DNA of 64,000 nucleotides, taken from contig JAYFQU010000037.1 of NCBI GenBank assembly GCA_034926785.1, forward strand, positions 1-64,000. Reading direction: 5' to 3'. How positions within the stretch are numbered: position 1 is the stretch's first letter; every line of letters begins with the position of its first letter. Source of the DNA: UBA7703 sp034926785 (lineage in GTDB: Bacteria; Bacillota; Clostridia; Christensenellales; CAG-138). The notes beneath the pieces were generated by a model. That model saw only the letters and a list, made by a program, of their open reading frames with translations, was not told the origin of the DNA and did not search any database. Positions 25,247 to 33,000 of this stretch are shown here, one piece after another. The translations under genes and the position numbers were made by a program.

Positions 25247-27139
25247 ATGGCGGAACTTCTTTCCATTCTCTACATGCTTCTTTTTGCTGCCTCCGGCATC
25301 GGTCTAAGCCGCCTTCTCTTTCACCGGGAAAAACCGTTGGTACGTCTCTGGCTTGGCCTGGCGATGGGGCTGGCGATGCTGATTTGGTTCCCTGCGCTAT
25401 TCTCTTTTTTGTTTGGGTTTCGTTTGCTCGCCCAGTTCCTCGGCCTCGCGGTTGCCTTTGCCGTCGGCTTTTTCGGCTTCTTTTTCTCGCGCAAAAAATC
25501 AATGGCGCTAACCCCTTGGCGATATGAGATTCCGTTCTTTATCGCGGGTGGCGCGCTGCTGGCACTCGGGATCGTGCTGCTTTCGAGTCACACGATCATG
25601 GAAAAAAACGGCGCGCTCTATGTAGGGCAGTCCACCTATGGAGATCTTGCGATGCACCTGGGCTTTATCTCCAGCATTGCGACGCAGGGGACCTTTCCGC
25701 CGATGTACTCAATCTGCCCGGACAAGCCGGTCTGCTATCCGTTCCTCTGTGAAAGCGTCGGTTCAACGATTTATCTCTTTGGCACGAGTCTGCGTTTTGC
25801 GACCATGGCGACAGCGATCTACGCGTTTCTGCTCGTCGTTCTCGGTGTGTATTGCTTTTTTGAAGAATGGCTCGGCGTGCGCAAAAAATCCGTATTTGCC
25901 ATGTTGCTGTTTTTCGTTGGCGGAGGCTTCGGCTTCTGGTATTTCTTCGATCTGCTCAAGGATCATCCGGAAAACTTTACCCGCGTGTTCACCGCGTTTT
26001 ATGAAACGCCGACCAATCTCGTTCAAAACGGAATGCGCTGGGTCAATCCTATTGCGGATATGATGATTCCGCAGCGCGCAACGCTGTTTGGCTGGTCGCT
26101 GCTCTTTCCCTGCCTGTTTTTGCTCCACCGCGGGGCGATTAAAAGGGAGACCGGCGTGTTTCTCCCGCTCGGCGTGCTTGCGGGCTGCCTGCCGCTCATC
26201 CATACGCACTCCTTCCTGGCGCTTGGCATCGTCAGCGGGTTTTATCTCATCCGCTCGCTGTATCGCCAAGAGGGCAAGGCGCAGTATCTTGGATTCTTAA
26301 AGTATCTCGGTATTGTACTTCTTCTTGCAATGCCACAATTAATTCTCTTTACCTTTCGCCAATCCGGCAGTTTTTTAAAGCTGCACTTTAACTGGGCAAA
26401 TGAATCGGATAACTATTTCTGGTTCTATATCAAAAACTTCGGGCTCATCGCCCTGCTTTCGCCCGTAGCGTTTATTGCGGCAAAAAAAGAAGATCGCGGC
26501 GTTGTCGGCGGCGCGATCCTGATATGGCTGATTGCGGAATTGATTCAGTTCCAGCCAAACCCTTACGACAACAACAAGCTCCTCTTCATTGCCTTCGCCT
26601 ATGCCTGCGGGCTTGTGACAAGCTGGATGTTCGACGCTAAGGAGCGTCTGACCGAACAATCATTCCGTTCACGCGTCAGTATCGGCCTGCTCTCCGTAAT
26701 GGTCTGCGCCGTGCTGTTCATTTCCGGTGTTTTGACGCTGGGGCGCGAATCTGTCTCGGAATATCAATTGATCGACAGCAATCAGCTTGCAGCAGCGGAA
26801 TATGTAAAGGAGAACGCCGCGCCGGATGCGACATTCCTCACCCATAATAACCATAACAACTGCATCGCCGCGTTGACGGGCAGAAATATTGTCTGCGGTT
26901 CCGGCTCCTATCTCTATTATCATGGCGTAGATTATTCCGAGCGGGAGTATTCCATCGCCTTGCTTTACGAGCAACCGGAACAATACTTTGCCGCGCTGGC
27001 CAAGCAATACAATATCGACTATGTTTTAATTGGCGATAACGAGCGCGCGAACTACAACATCGACTACGAATACTTCGAAAGCCATTTTCAGGTGTTTTAT
27101 CAGAACGATTCCGTGGTGATCTACCGCGTTTCCAAGTAG
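25247..27139 (+). CDS. Polytopic membrane protein, GT-C glycosyltransferase-like
   Basis: A 630-residue protein with about 12 membrane helices and a soluble C-terminus. The region YVGQSTYGDLAMHLGFISSIA, after the third helix, resembles the first periplasmic loop of GT-C enzymes where an acidic residue is catalytic. The C-terminal 130 residues (from about 505) form a small domain with THNNHNNCIAALTGRNIVCGSGSYLYYHG. GT-C enzymes move sugars from lipid-linked donors to proteins or glycans on the outer face of the membrane. The substrate is unknown, and the assignment rests on topology and one motif. AAGGAG lies 12 nt before ATG, longer than usual. Confidence 0.6.
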   Translation: MAELLSILYMLLFAASGIGLSRLLFHREKPLVRLWLGLAMGLAMLIWFPALFSFLFGFRLLAQFLGLAVAFAVGFFGFFFSRKKSMALTPWRYEIPFFIAGGALLALGIVLLSSHTIMEKNGALYVGQSTYGDLAMHLGFISSIATQGTFPPMYSICPDKPVCYPFLCESVGSTIYLFGTSLRFATMATAIYAFLLVVLGVYCFFEEWLGVRKKSVFAMLLFFVGGGFGFWYFFDLLKDHPENFTRVFTAFYETPTNLVQNGMRWVNPIADMMIPQRATLFGWSLLFPCLFLLHRGAIKRETGVFLPLGVLAGCLPLIHTHSFLALGIVSGFYLIRSLYRQEGKAQYLGFLKYLGIVLLLAMPQLILFTFRQSGSFLKLHFNWANESDNYFWFYIKNFGLIALLSPVAFIAAKKEDRGVVGGAILIWLIAELIQFQPNPYDNNKLLFIAFAYACGLVTSWMFDAKERLTEQSFRSRVSIGLLSVMVCAVLFISGVLTLGRESVSEYQLIDSNQLAAAEYVKENAAPDATFLTHNNHNNCIAALTGRNIVCGSGSYLYYHGVDYSEREYSIALLYEQPEQYFAALAKQYNIDYVLIGDNERANYNIDYEYFESHFQVFYQNDSVVIYRVSK

Positions 27140-27191
27140 TTCGTTGTTTCTCAGCACGACCATATACTACGCAACGAGAGGATCCCTCGCA

Positions 27192-27590
27192 ATGGAAACT
27201 ATTCACATGGATCCCATTCCGGAAATCTACTGTGCACTCGCTGTGATCGTTCCGGCATCCGCTTTGGCGCCCGGTTTTGAGGATCAGCTCGATCAACTGA
27301 TCGGGCATCCTGTTGTGCCAAGCAAAAGTTTTGACGATGAGTTGAGCTACACGCTGGTTAAGACCGGAAACATCCCTTCATGGGAATTGAACGAAGTTTT
27401 AAAGCAGATGTTTGGCATGCTGGATGGAAAGCTGGAAGGCCTGAAAAATCTGATTCGAACATATGGGTACAGTTTTTATGTTGACATTGCTTTCTACCAG
27501 CACGGGACCTATCCGGCGCTTTATTTCACCGGTGAGGCAATGAAAAACATCATCCTTCTGGAAGCCGACATCGGCATAGATCCCTATTAA
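27192..27590 (+). CDS. DUF4279-like protein
   Basis: A 132-residue cytoplasmic protein. The beginning (YCALAVIV...GFEDQLDQLIGHP), middle (SYTLVKTGNIPSWELNEVLKQMF) and the end (YPALYFTGEAMKNIILLEADIGIDPY) match the outline of DUF4279 proteins, which often occur with polymorphic-toxin immunity genes, but no toxin gene is nearby. GAGAGGA is 9 nt before ATG 27192. Function unknown. Confidence 0.65.
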   Translation: METIHMDPIPEIYCALAVIVPASALAPGFEDQLDQLIGHPVVPSKSFDDELSYTLVKTGNIPSWELNEVLKQMFGMLDGKLEGLKNLIRTYGYSFYVDIAFYQHGTYPALYFTGEAMKNIILLEADIGIDPY

Positions 27591-27622
27591 ACCGTTCCCA
27601 CAAAACAGGTGCAAATTGAAGC

Positions 27623-27872
27623 AAAGGGCCATCTTTTCAGATGGCCCTTTGAGGTCGTCAAAAAACAAGTTATTTGACGGTGCAACCGCTCTTTGCCTCT
27701 CGTCCTCCGGACTCCGAACGGCAAGAGCTGCAAAGAAACCGCCCGATCCGGGGCGATCCGTCGCGGCGGCAAAGCCACCGCAGCCGGAATCGATGGGTTA
27801 AGGGCCGCGGCCCTTAACAATCCCGGGACTTTTTTGACAGGCCGAAAGGGCCATCTTTTCAGATGGCCCTTT
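27623..27872. repeat. Structured intergenic element B, flanked by duplicated hairpins
   Basis: Two identical 28-bp hairpins (27623-27650 and 27845-27872; stem AAAGGGCCATC/GATGGCCCTTT) enclose a 194-bp body. The body contains a CGTCAAA/TTTGACG hairpin (27656-27679), a perfect 22-bp palindrome at 27797-27818, and GC-rich paired segments, but no convincing gene. Outer flanks AGC (left of the left hairpin) and GCT (right of the right hairpin) are complementary, so removing the body and one hairpin would restore a single hairpin with a 14-bp stem. It lies between convergent genes. Confidence 0.85.
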
Positions 27873-27887
27873 GCTGAAATCTGTTGA

Positions 27888-28187
27888 TCAGCTGTTTTTC
27901 TGTCTGTAACCAACCAACCCCGCGAGCAATGCGCCAACGCCTGTGATCATCGATAGAATTGCACCGACGATGCGATAGCTCTCCGCTGTGTTCGACATAA
28001 CGTACTGATACATTGCCGAATCCAGAACGCCGCCGCTCTTGGCCGCCTCCGCATTTGCGGTAGAGAGGCCAATGGTTGCGGACGTCAGCACAAGTACAAG
28101 GCCTAACACAAACAGCAGAATCAGCACCACCATCACGCCGGTATACGTTTGCTTTTTATCCGGCTTTTGATCCAAAAACATCTCCAT
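27888..28187 (-). CDS. Small membrane protein with two helices
   Basis: A 99-residue protein with two hydrophobic helices (about 17-39, VMVVLILLFVLGLVLVLTSATI, and 72-92, IVGAILSMITGVGALLAGLVGY) and a short polar N-terminus. No family recognised. GGGAGG stands 7 nt before ATG. It has its own promoter and is not linked to DUF2461 by translation. Confidence 0.7.
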   Translation of the reverse strand: MEMFLDQKPDKKQTYTGVMVVLILLFVLGLVLVLTSATIGLSTANAEAAKSGGVLDSAMYQYVMSNTAESYRIVGAILSMITGVGALLAGLVGYRQKNS

Positions 28188-28215
28188 AAAATTTCCTCCC
28201 GATCACTTTCATTTC

Positions 28216-28245
28216 TTTATAACTTGCTCTGTTTTTATTCATCAA
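28216..28245 (-). promoter_or_regulatory. Promoter of the small membrane protein gene
   Basis: TTGATG (28245-28240) and TATAAA (28221-28216), 18 bp apart; the -35 lies over the end of the DUF2461 gene. Confidence 0.5.
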
Positions 28246-28900
28246 GCCCCATCATGAGGCGATATACGGGTTTCAGCAATTGAAATCCTTCGATGATTTC
28301 ATCCGCAATCTCAGGCGAAAGCGTCTTGGATAGGTTTGGCGAGGAGAAGCAGAAGGACAGCCCTTTCCGGTTGAGATATGGCAGCACCCCCTCCGGCGCA
28401 TCCGTAAAGCGCGGACGCTTGAACGCGTCCCCCATCACCTCGAAACGCGAGGCGAACGCAGGATCATTGACCAGCGCGAGAAACTTTTGTGGTTTTGCGA
28501 GAATTCGCGGGCGAATTTCTCGCATCAACGCCGGATTGGCGCCGTACATCCCCATGCCGTAGCCATATCCCTCGCGCTCAAATTCCGCGTAGACGACCAA
28601 GCTCTCACTGAGCATCCCGCCGGGCCGTCGGAATCCAAGCCATGCGTGATCCCGAAACATGGTCTTGTCATGTGTATATCGCGTGTCCCTTCGGATGCGG
28701 GAAATCACCGCGGCGGGACGCACATTGAACGTACCATCGATCTCCTGTGCGGCAGGCGTAATGGAAACCGTGAGTTCTTTGAGCGGTTCATATACGTTCT
28801 TTTTATACCGTTCCTTGTTCGCCTCATAGAAAGACTGCTCATTGTTGAACGCAATCTCCCAGAAAAACTGATAGGTGTCCTCATTGAGCCCCTGAAACAC
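28235..28900 (-). CDS. DUF2461 family protein
   Basis: A 221-residue protein of the DUF2461 family: FQGLNEDTYQFFWEIAFNNEQSFYEANKERY, then SRIRRDTRYTHDKTMFRDHAWLGFRRPG. Function unknown. I start at GTG 28900 because family members begin at this point and GAGGAG lies 10 nt upstream, inside the end of the previous gene; two ATGs further up precede that site. It is the last gene of the tyrS-yigZ-surface protein group. Confidence 0.88.
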   Translation of the reverse strand: MFQGLNEDTYQFFWEIAFNNEQSFYEANKERYKKNVYEPLKELTVSITPAAQEIDGTFNVRPAAVISRIRRDTRYTHDKTMFRDHAWLGFRRPGGMLSESLVVYAEFEREGYGYGMGMYGANPALMREIRPRILAKPQKFLALVNDPAFASRFEVMGDAFKRPRFTDAPEGVLPYLNRKGLSFCFSSPNLSKTLSPEIADEIIEGFQLLKPVYRLMMGLDE

Positions 28901-28907
28901 GGCTTCC

Positions 28908-30935
28908 TCACTCCTCATCGTCATTATATGGGCGCGCTGATTTTGCGACTCGCGTGACAGACTGTTTTGCCTTTGGCTGTGTCTTTGGCTGTTTTTTATG
29001 CTCAAGCACGCGCGGTGCGGCGGCCTGCGCCATCTGCTGTGGATGCGGCGTGTAAGGCTCCGCCGGTTCGCGCGCCGGCCGATAGGCGGCGCGGCTCTCC
29101 GCTTCGGTATAGCGGGAATGCGCCGTCTGCACCAGCCTATCCGCAACCTCATCCGCGCGGGGGGGTGATGACGCCGGCTCATATTGCGGTGGGATCATGG
29201 CACGCGGTTGCTCCGCAGGCCTTGGCGGCGCTGCCGGCGGTAACCGAACCGGCTCGCCATTAACGGTTCCAAACGGGCGGTCATCCCTCATGGAAAGCAT
29301 CCGCTTGGTATAGCTGATCTCCTCCGGATCGGGCGCATCATGATAGTTACGCCTGTCGTTTCCAGCCGTTCTTTGCGGTTCAAAATAGTCGTCCAGATCG
29401 GCGTCGTCATCCGCAAACCGCTTTGGCATGCGGCTTCGCTCCATCGCCGTTAAGACGACAAGAATGACGAAGGCGAACACCATCAACACGCCGAGTATGA
29501 TTAAAATCTTCGCAATCCCGTCGTTCAGGCCATTGAAGATGGTCATATTCCCGCTGTTCGGCGGTGTCGTCGCCTCAACCGGCGTGGGCGTATCCGTTCC
29601 ATAGGCAACGGGCATCACGCAGCTTGCGAGTTCGCGGTTCGTTCCCGTGGGGTCATACCCCTTTACTGTGATGCTGAGGTTGCGCGGTGAGCCCAGCGCG
29701 ATTTCCTGATCGAAACTCGTCTCCCCGGCGGGCAGCGTATCGTAGTTTTTCACCACGCCGATCGTCGCTTCCGAAACGGTTATGTTCGTCAACTCAACCA
29801 CGCTGTGGTTGGTGATGACAACCCGCGCATTGAGTTTCCCGCTTTCCGCCGTCCAAGGGGTCACTGTCTCCGCTCGAACCGTTACGCTGATCTGCGAGGC
29901 GTCCACAAACGGATAGACCGGATATACATCCGCATCCGTCGGTTTTATCTCATACGCCTCGCCAAAGGGGTCGGTTCCCTTAAGCGCGAACTGAACGTTT
30001 CTCAGTGGTTCTGTCATGAGCGGCACTACAAGGTAGGAAAGCGTGTTGCTCTCTCCCGCCTCCAATGAGAAGGGCGCTTCATTCACGGCATTTCCGCGCT
30101 CATCCGAGATCGTAATATCGTTGATGGCCTGTGTTCCCGCATTTAAAACGTCAATTGTGAATGCGACGCCGCTTGAAGTTGGGACGCCAGCCTGAATCTT
30201 CATGTTGAGCTTGATAAGCACCATGGTCAGTTCCAGCGGCTCGACAGAGGAAAAAGTCTTCGTTTTTCCGTTGACCGAATAGGTAACCAGAGGGGCGCTT
30301 GTTACGCTCTCGTCCCCCATCGTATAGGTAAAGTCATACGATGTGGAGCGGCTTGCGCGCAGCGTCTCATCCTGAAAAATCGGCTGGTCGCTGATATTTT
30401 CGTCGATCAGCGTGATGCCGGTCATGTCAAACTTGGTCGCGTTTTTTATGGTGTAGGTAATCGTGATCGCCTCGCCGGGCTTAACATTCGTCTTGCTTGC
30501 CGTGCGCGTCACGCTGATAATCGGGTTCTCCGCCTGGGCGACGGTGATGGTCGCCTCCTGGCTCATCGGTTCCCCGTTTCTTGTCCACGTCACCAGAAAT
30601 GAAATTGGCTTGCCGAGCTGGCTTTGTGAAACATTTAGCGTCAGCGTGATGTTGCTTGCGCTTCCGCTCGGCGGAATCTGCTGACCATTCATTACATTGT
30701 AGACGGTTCCATTATATGTGATGGCAACATCCGCCATTGGATAATCCGCATTATAGTTGGCAATTTCAAACGTGAAGGTTACCGTCCCGCTGTCGGTCAG
30801 CTCGGACGGATTCGCCACGATATTGATGCGTGCCTCCTCCGCATGCGCGCTTGGCATGAACGCGAACACGCAAATCAGCACAAACACTGCGCTGACAACC
30901 CTTGCGATCATCGAATTACATACCGGACGTTTCAT
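28908..30935 (-). CDS. Membrane-anchored surface protein with Ig/DUF11-like repeats
   Basis: A 675-residue protein with a signal peptide (cleavage likely after PSAHA, residue 32), about four beta-sandwich modules of 100-120 residues (each with a TVTFTFEIAN / AITITYTIKN / VAFTIDVLN / ARVVITNHS-like strand, as in DUF11 or CARDB repeats), a membrane helix at about 485-508 followed by basic RSRMPKR, and a 160-residue disordered Pro/Ala/Arg-rich cytoplasmic tail. The topology is unusual: adhesin-like outside with a long tail inside. I start at ATG 30935 (AGGAG 7 nt before). The tail ends in YNDDEE. Confidence 0.8.
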   Translation of the reverse strand: MKRPVCNSMIARVVSAVFVLICVFAFMPSAHAEEARINIVANPSELTDSGTVTFTFEIANYNADYPMADVAITYNGTVYNVMNGQQIPPSGSASNITLTLNVSQSQLGKPISFLVTWTRNGEPMSQEATITVAQAENPIISVTRTASKTNVKPGEAITITYTIKNATKFDMTGITLIDENISDQPIFQDETLRASRSTSYDFTYTMGDESVTSAPLVTYSVNGKTKTFSSVEPLELTMVLIKLNMKIQAGVPTSSGVAFTIDVLNAGTQAINDITISDERGNAVNEAPFSLEAGESNTLSYLVVPLMTEPLRNVQFALKGTDPFGEAYEIKPTDADVYPVYPFVDASQISVTVRAETVTPWTAESGKLNARVVITNHSVVELTNITVSEATIGVVKNYDTLPAGETSFDQEIALGSPRNLSITVKGYDPTGTNRELASCVMPVAYGTDTPTPVEATTPPNSGNMTIFNGLNDGIAKILIILGVLMVFAFVILVVLTAMERSRMPKRFADDDADLDDYFEPQRTAGNDRRNYHDAPDPEEISYTKRMLSMRDDRPFGTVNGEPVRLPPAAPPRPAEQPRAMIPPQYEPASSPPRADEVADRLVQTAHSRYTEAESRAAYRPAREPAEPYTPHPQQMAQAAAPRVLEHKKQPKTQPKAKQSVTRVAKSARPYNDDEE

Positions 30936-30972
30936 TCGTTTTCTCCTGTCGGCCATAACAGGGCCAAAGCAT

Positions 30973-31617
30973 TTAAAGAATCGGGCAAGGCTTCAATATC
31001 TCCCCGAGTATTTCCACAATTGCCGCGCCGTCCGTCCGCTCCGTAATGGCGGCGGAAAATGCGTCCGCTTCCTCGGATGGCAAAGTTAACATGAGTTTGA
31101 CCCGCTCGCCAAAGTCCGGCTGACAGTCATACCCTTTTGCACGAATCATTGGCTCCAGCGCACGATAGCTCGGATACGACACATCAACCGAAATTAGTGC
31201 GCAAAGCTGCATCTTGGCAATCCGCGCATTCCCAATTGCCTCCGTCGCAGCCCTGCCATAGGCGCGCACAAGCCCGCCCGTGCCAAGCAGCACCCCGCCA
31301 AAATATCGCACCACCGCGCAGAGAACGTTTTCGAGCTGTGCGCCGTTCAGCACGCTTAAAATTGGCGCGCCTGCCGTGCCGCTGGGTTCTCCGTCATCCG
31401 AGGAACGGGCCACGCCGCCTTCCGCAAGCCGAAAGGCATAGCAGCAATGCCGCGCATCATAGTGCCGCTTTCGAATCCGTGCCAGCGCCTGCTGCGCCTC
31501 CTGCTCGCTGGAAACCTGCAAACAATAGCCAAGAAAGCGGGATTTGTTGATCAAAATCTCGCTTTCTCCCGTTGTCAAAATCGTTTGATACGGCCTCAGG
31601 CCTTTCGAATCCTGCAA
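30973..31617 (-). CDS. YigZ/IMPACT family protein
   Basis: A 214-residue protein of the YigZ (UPF0029) family. The core SRFLGYC, HCCYAFR, RSSDDGEPSGTAGAPIL and VVRYFGGVLLGTGGLVRAYG is conserved; a C-terminal DUF1949-like ferredoxin fold follows. IMPACT proteins bind ribosomes or GCN1 in eukaryotes; the bacterial role is unknown. The TTG at 31617 overlaps the end of tyrS by 22 nt and has only a weak site, so the start could be slightly downstream. Confidence 0.9.
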   Translation of the reverse strand: MQDSKGLRPYQTILTTGESEILINKSRFLGYCLQVSSEQEAQQALARIRKRHYDARHCCYAFRLAEGGVARSSDDGEPSGTAGAPILSVLNGAQLENVLCAVVRYFGGVLLGTGGLVRAYGRAATEAIGNARIAKMQLCALISVDVSYPSYRALEPMIRAKGYDCQPDFGERVKLMLTLPSEEADAFSAAITERTDGAAIVEILGEILKPCPIL

Positions 31618-32831
31618 TAGGTCTTTTTTCCCTTTCGAATGATCACGCCGTCGCCCGCCAAATCGGACTCGTTCAGCGCTTGGTTTGGCGAAGCCACCTT
31701 TTCGTCCCCGATAAATACGCCCCCGTCCGCAATCAGTCTTCGCGCGTCGCTCTTGCTCTTTGCAAGGTTGCTTAGCACAAGCAGGTCCGGTATGCGCAGG
31801 CCGCTTTCCTCCACCTGCTCCGCGGTGAGTTCGCAGCTTGGAATGTTGCTTAAATCCGTCCCGCCGGCAAAAAGCGCTTCGGCGGCGGTCTGGGCCTTCT
31901 GTGCCTCCTCCTCGCCGTGCACCTGCGCGGTCAGCGTATAGGCAAGCACACGCTTCGCCTCATTGATCTGTTCGCCGGGCAGCGCTCCAAGCCGCCGTAC
32001 CTCTTCCATCGGCAGGAAGGTCAGCAGCGCGAGGCATTTTTCGACATCCTGATCCTCAACATTCCGCCAATACTGATAAAAATCAAACACGCTGCATTTC
32101 TCTTTGTCGAGCCAGACCGCGCCCTTCTCCGTTTTACCCATTTTTTTGCCGTCGCTCGTGGTTAAAAGCGCGGTCGTCAGGGCATACGCCGGCTTCTGCT
32201 CCTTGCGGCGGATGAGATCCGCGCCGCCGAGGATATTGCTCCACTGATCGTCTCCGCCCATCTGCAGCTTGCAGCCATACCGGCGGTTGAGCTCCAGAAA
32301 GTCGTAGCTTTGCATGAGCATGTAACCCATCTCAAAGAACGTCAGGCCGCGCTCCATCCGCTGCTTATAGCAATCCGCCGCGAGCATGCGGCTGACCGAA
32401 AAATACACGCCGATATCGCGCATAAAATCGAGATAGTTCAACGGGTAGAGCCAGTCGCCATTATAGACGATCAAAGCCTTGTCATCGGTAAAGTCAATGA
32501 GTCGGGACATCTGCGCCTGAAAACAAGCAGCATTATGCTTGAGCTGTTCCTTGCTCATGAGTGAGCGCATATCCGTCTTGCCGGAAGGATCTCCGATAAA
32601 CGCGGTGCCGTTGCCAAGCAGCGCGATTGGTCTGTGTCCCGCGCGCTGCATATGCGCCATCGTCATGAGCGCCACATAATGACCAATGTGGAGGCTGTCC
32701 GCCGTCGGATCAAAGCCGATATAGAAGGTGACTTTTTCCTTGCCGAGCAGTTCGCGCAGTTCTTCGGGATGCGAGCATTGCTTTAAAAACCCGCGCTCTT
32801 CCAATATGTCATATGCGTTGCGTTCCATCAT
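31596..32831 (-). CDS. tyrS: Tyrosine--tRNA ligase
   Basis: A 411-residue class I synthetase with HIGH-type motif HIGHY at residues 48-52, tyrosine pocket residues in DFLELNRRYGCKLQMGGDDQW, the KMSKS loop as KMGKT, and a C-terminal S4 domain (RRLIADGGVFIGDEKV). KMGKT departs from the usual KFGKT/KMSKS. GGAGG precedes the ATG by 6 nt. No T-box was found in the 90-nt leader, although one is common for tyrS. Confidence 0.97.
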   Translation of the reverse strand: MMERNAYDILEERGFLKQCSHPEELRELLGKEKVTFYIGFDPTADSLHIGHYVALMTMAHMQRAGHRPIALLGNGTAFIGDPSGKTDMRSLMSKEQLKHNAACFQAQMSRLIDFTDDKALIVYNGDWLYPLNYLDFMRDIGVYFSVSRMLAADCYKQRMERGLTFFEMGYMLMQSYDFLELNRRYGCKLQMGGDDQWSNILGGADLIRRKEQKPAYALTTALLTTSDGKKMGKTEKGAVWLDKEKCSVFDFYQYWRNVEDQDVEKCLALLTFLPMEEVRRLGALPGEQINEAKRVLAYTLTAQVHGEEEAQKAQTAAEALFAGGTDLSNIPSCELTAEQVEESGLRIPDLLVLSNLAKSKSDARRLIADGGVFIGDEKVASPNQALNESDLAGDGVIIRKGKKTYCRIRKA

Positions 32832-32904
32832 GGATTTCCTCCGTCTCGTGTTGCGCCGATCTATAATCGGCGATGAAAAGCGAAATGCGTTTTTCGCTCA
32901 ACCA

Positions 32905-32933
32905 AATATACCACGAAAAAAGAGAAGAAACAA
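32905..32933 (-). promoter_or_regulatory. Promoter of tyrS
   Basis: TTGTTT (32933-32928) and TATATT (32910-32905), 17 bp apart with TGG before the -10. It overlaps the terminator of the upstream kinase gene. The leader holds a small CGCCGAT/ATCGGCG hairpin. Confidence 0.5.
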
Positions 32934-32954
32934 CGTTGTCGGCATTGTTTCTTC
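32914..32954 (-). terminator. Terminator after histidine kinase 1
   Basis: A perfect 10-bp stem (32945-32954 with 32924-32933) followed on the minus strand by a T-run at 32921-32914. Confidence 0.8.
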
Positions 32955-33000
32955 GGAGACTTTACAGCTTATACATTCATTTTTAAAGTTCGTTCATGAT

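Noticed and set aside
27693..27887. Small reading frames inside element B
   Set aside because: No ribosome site; the composition is set by palindromes and GC-rich stems.
32832..32904. T-box leader for tyrS
   Set aside because: The leader is about 70 nt and lacks the conserved TGGNACCGCG sequence.
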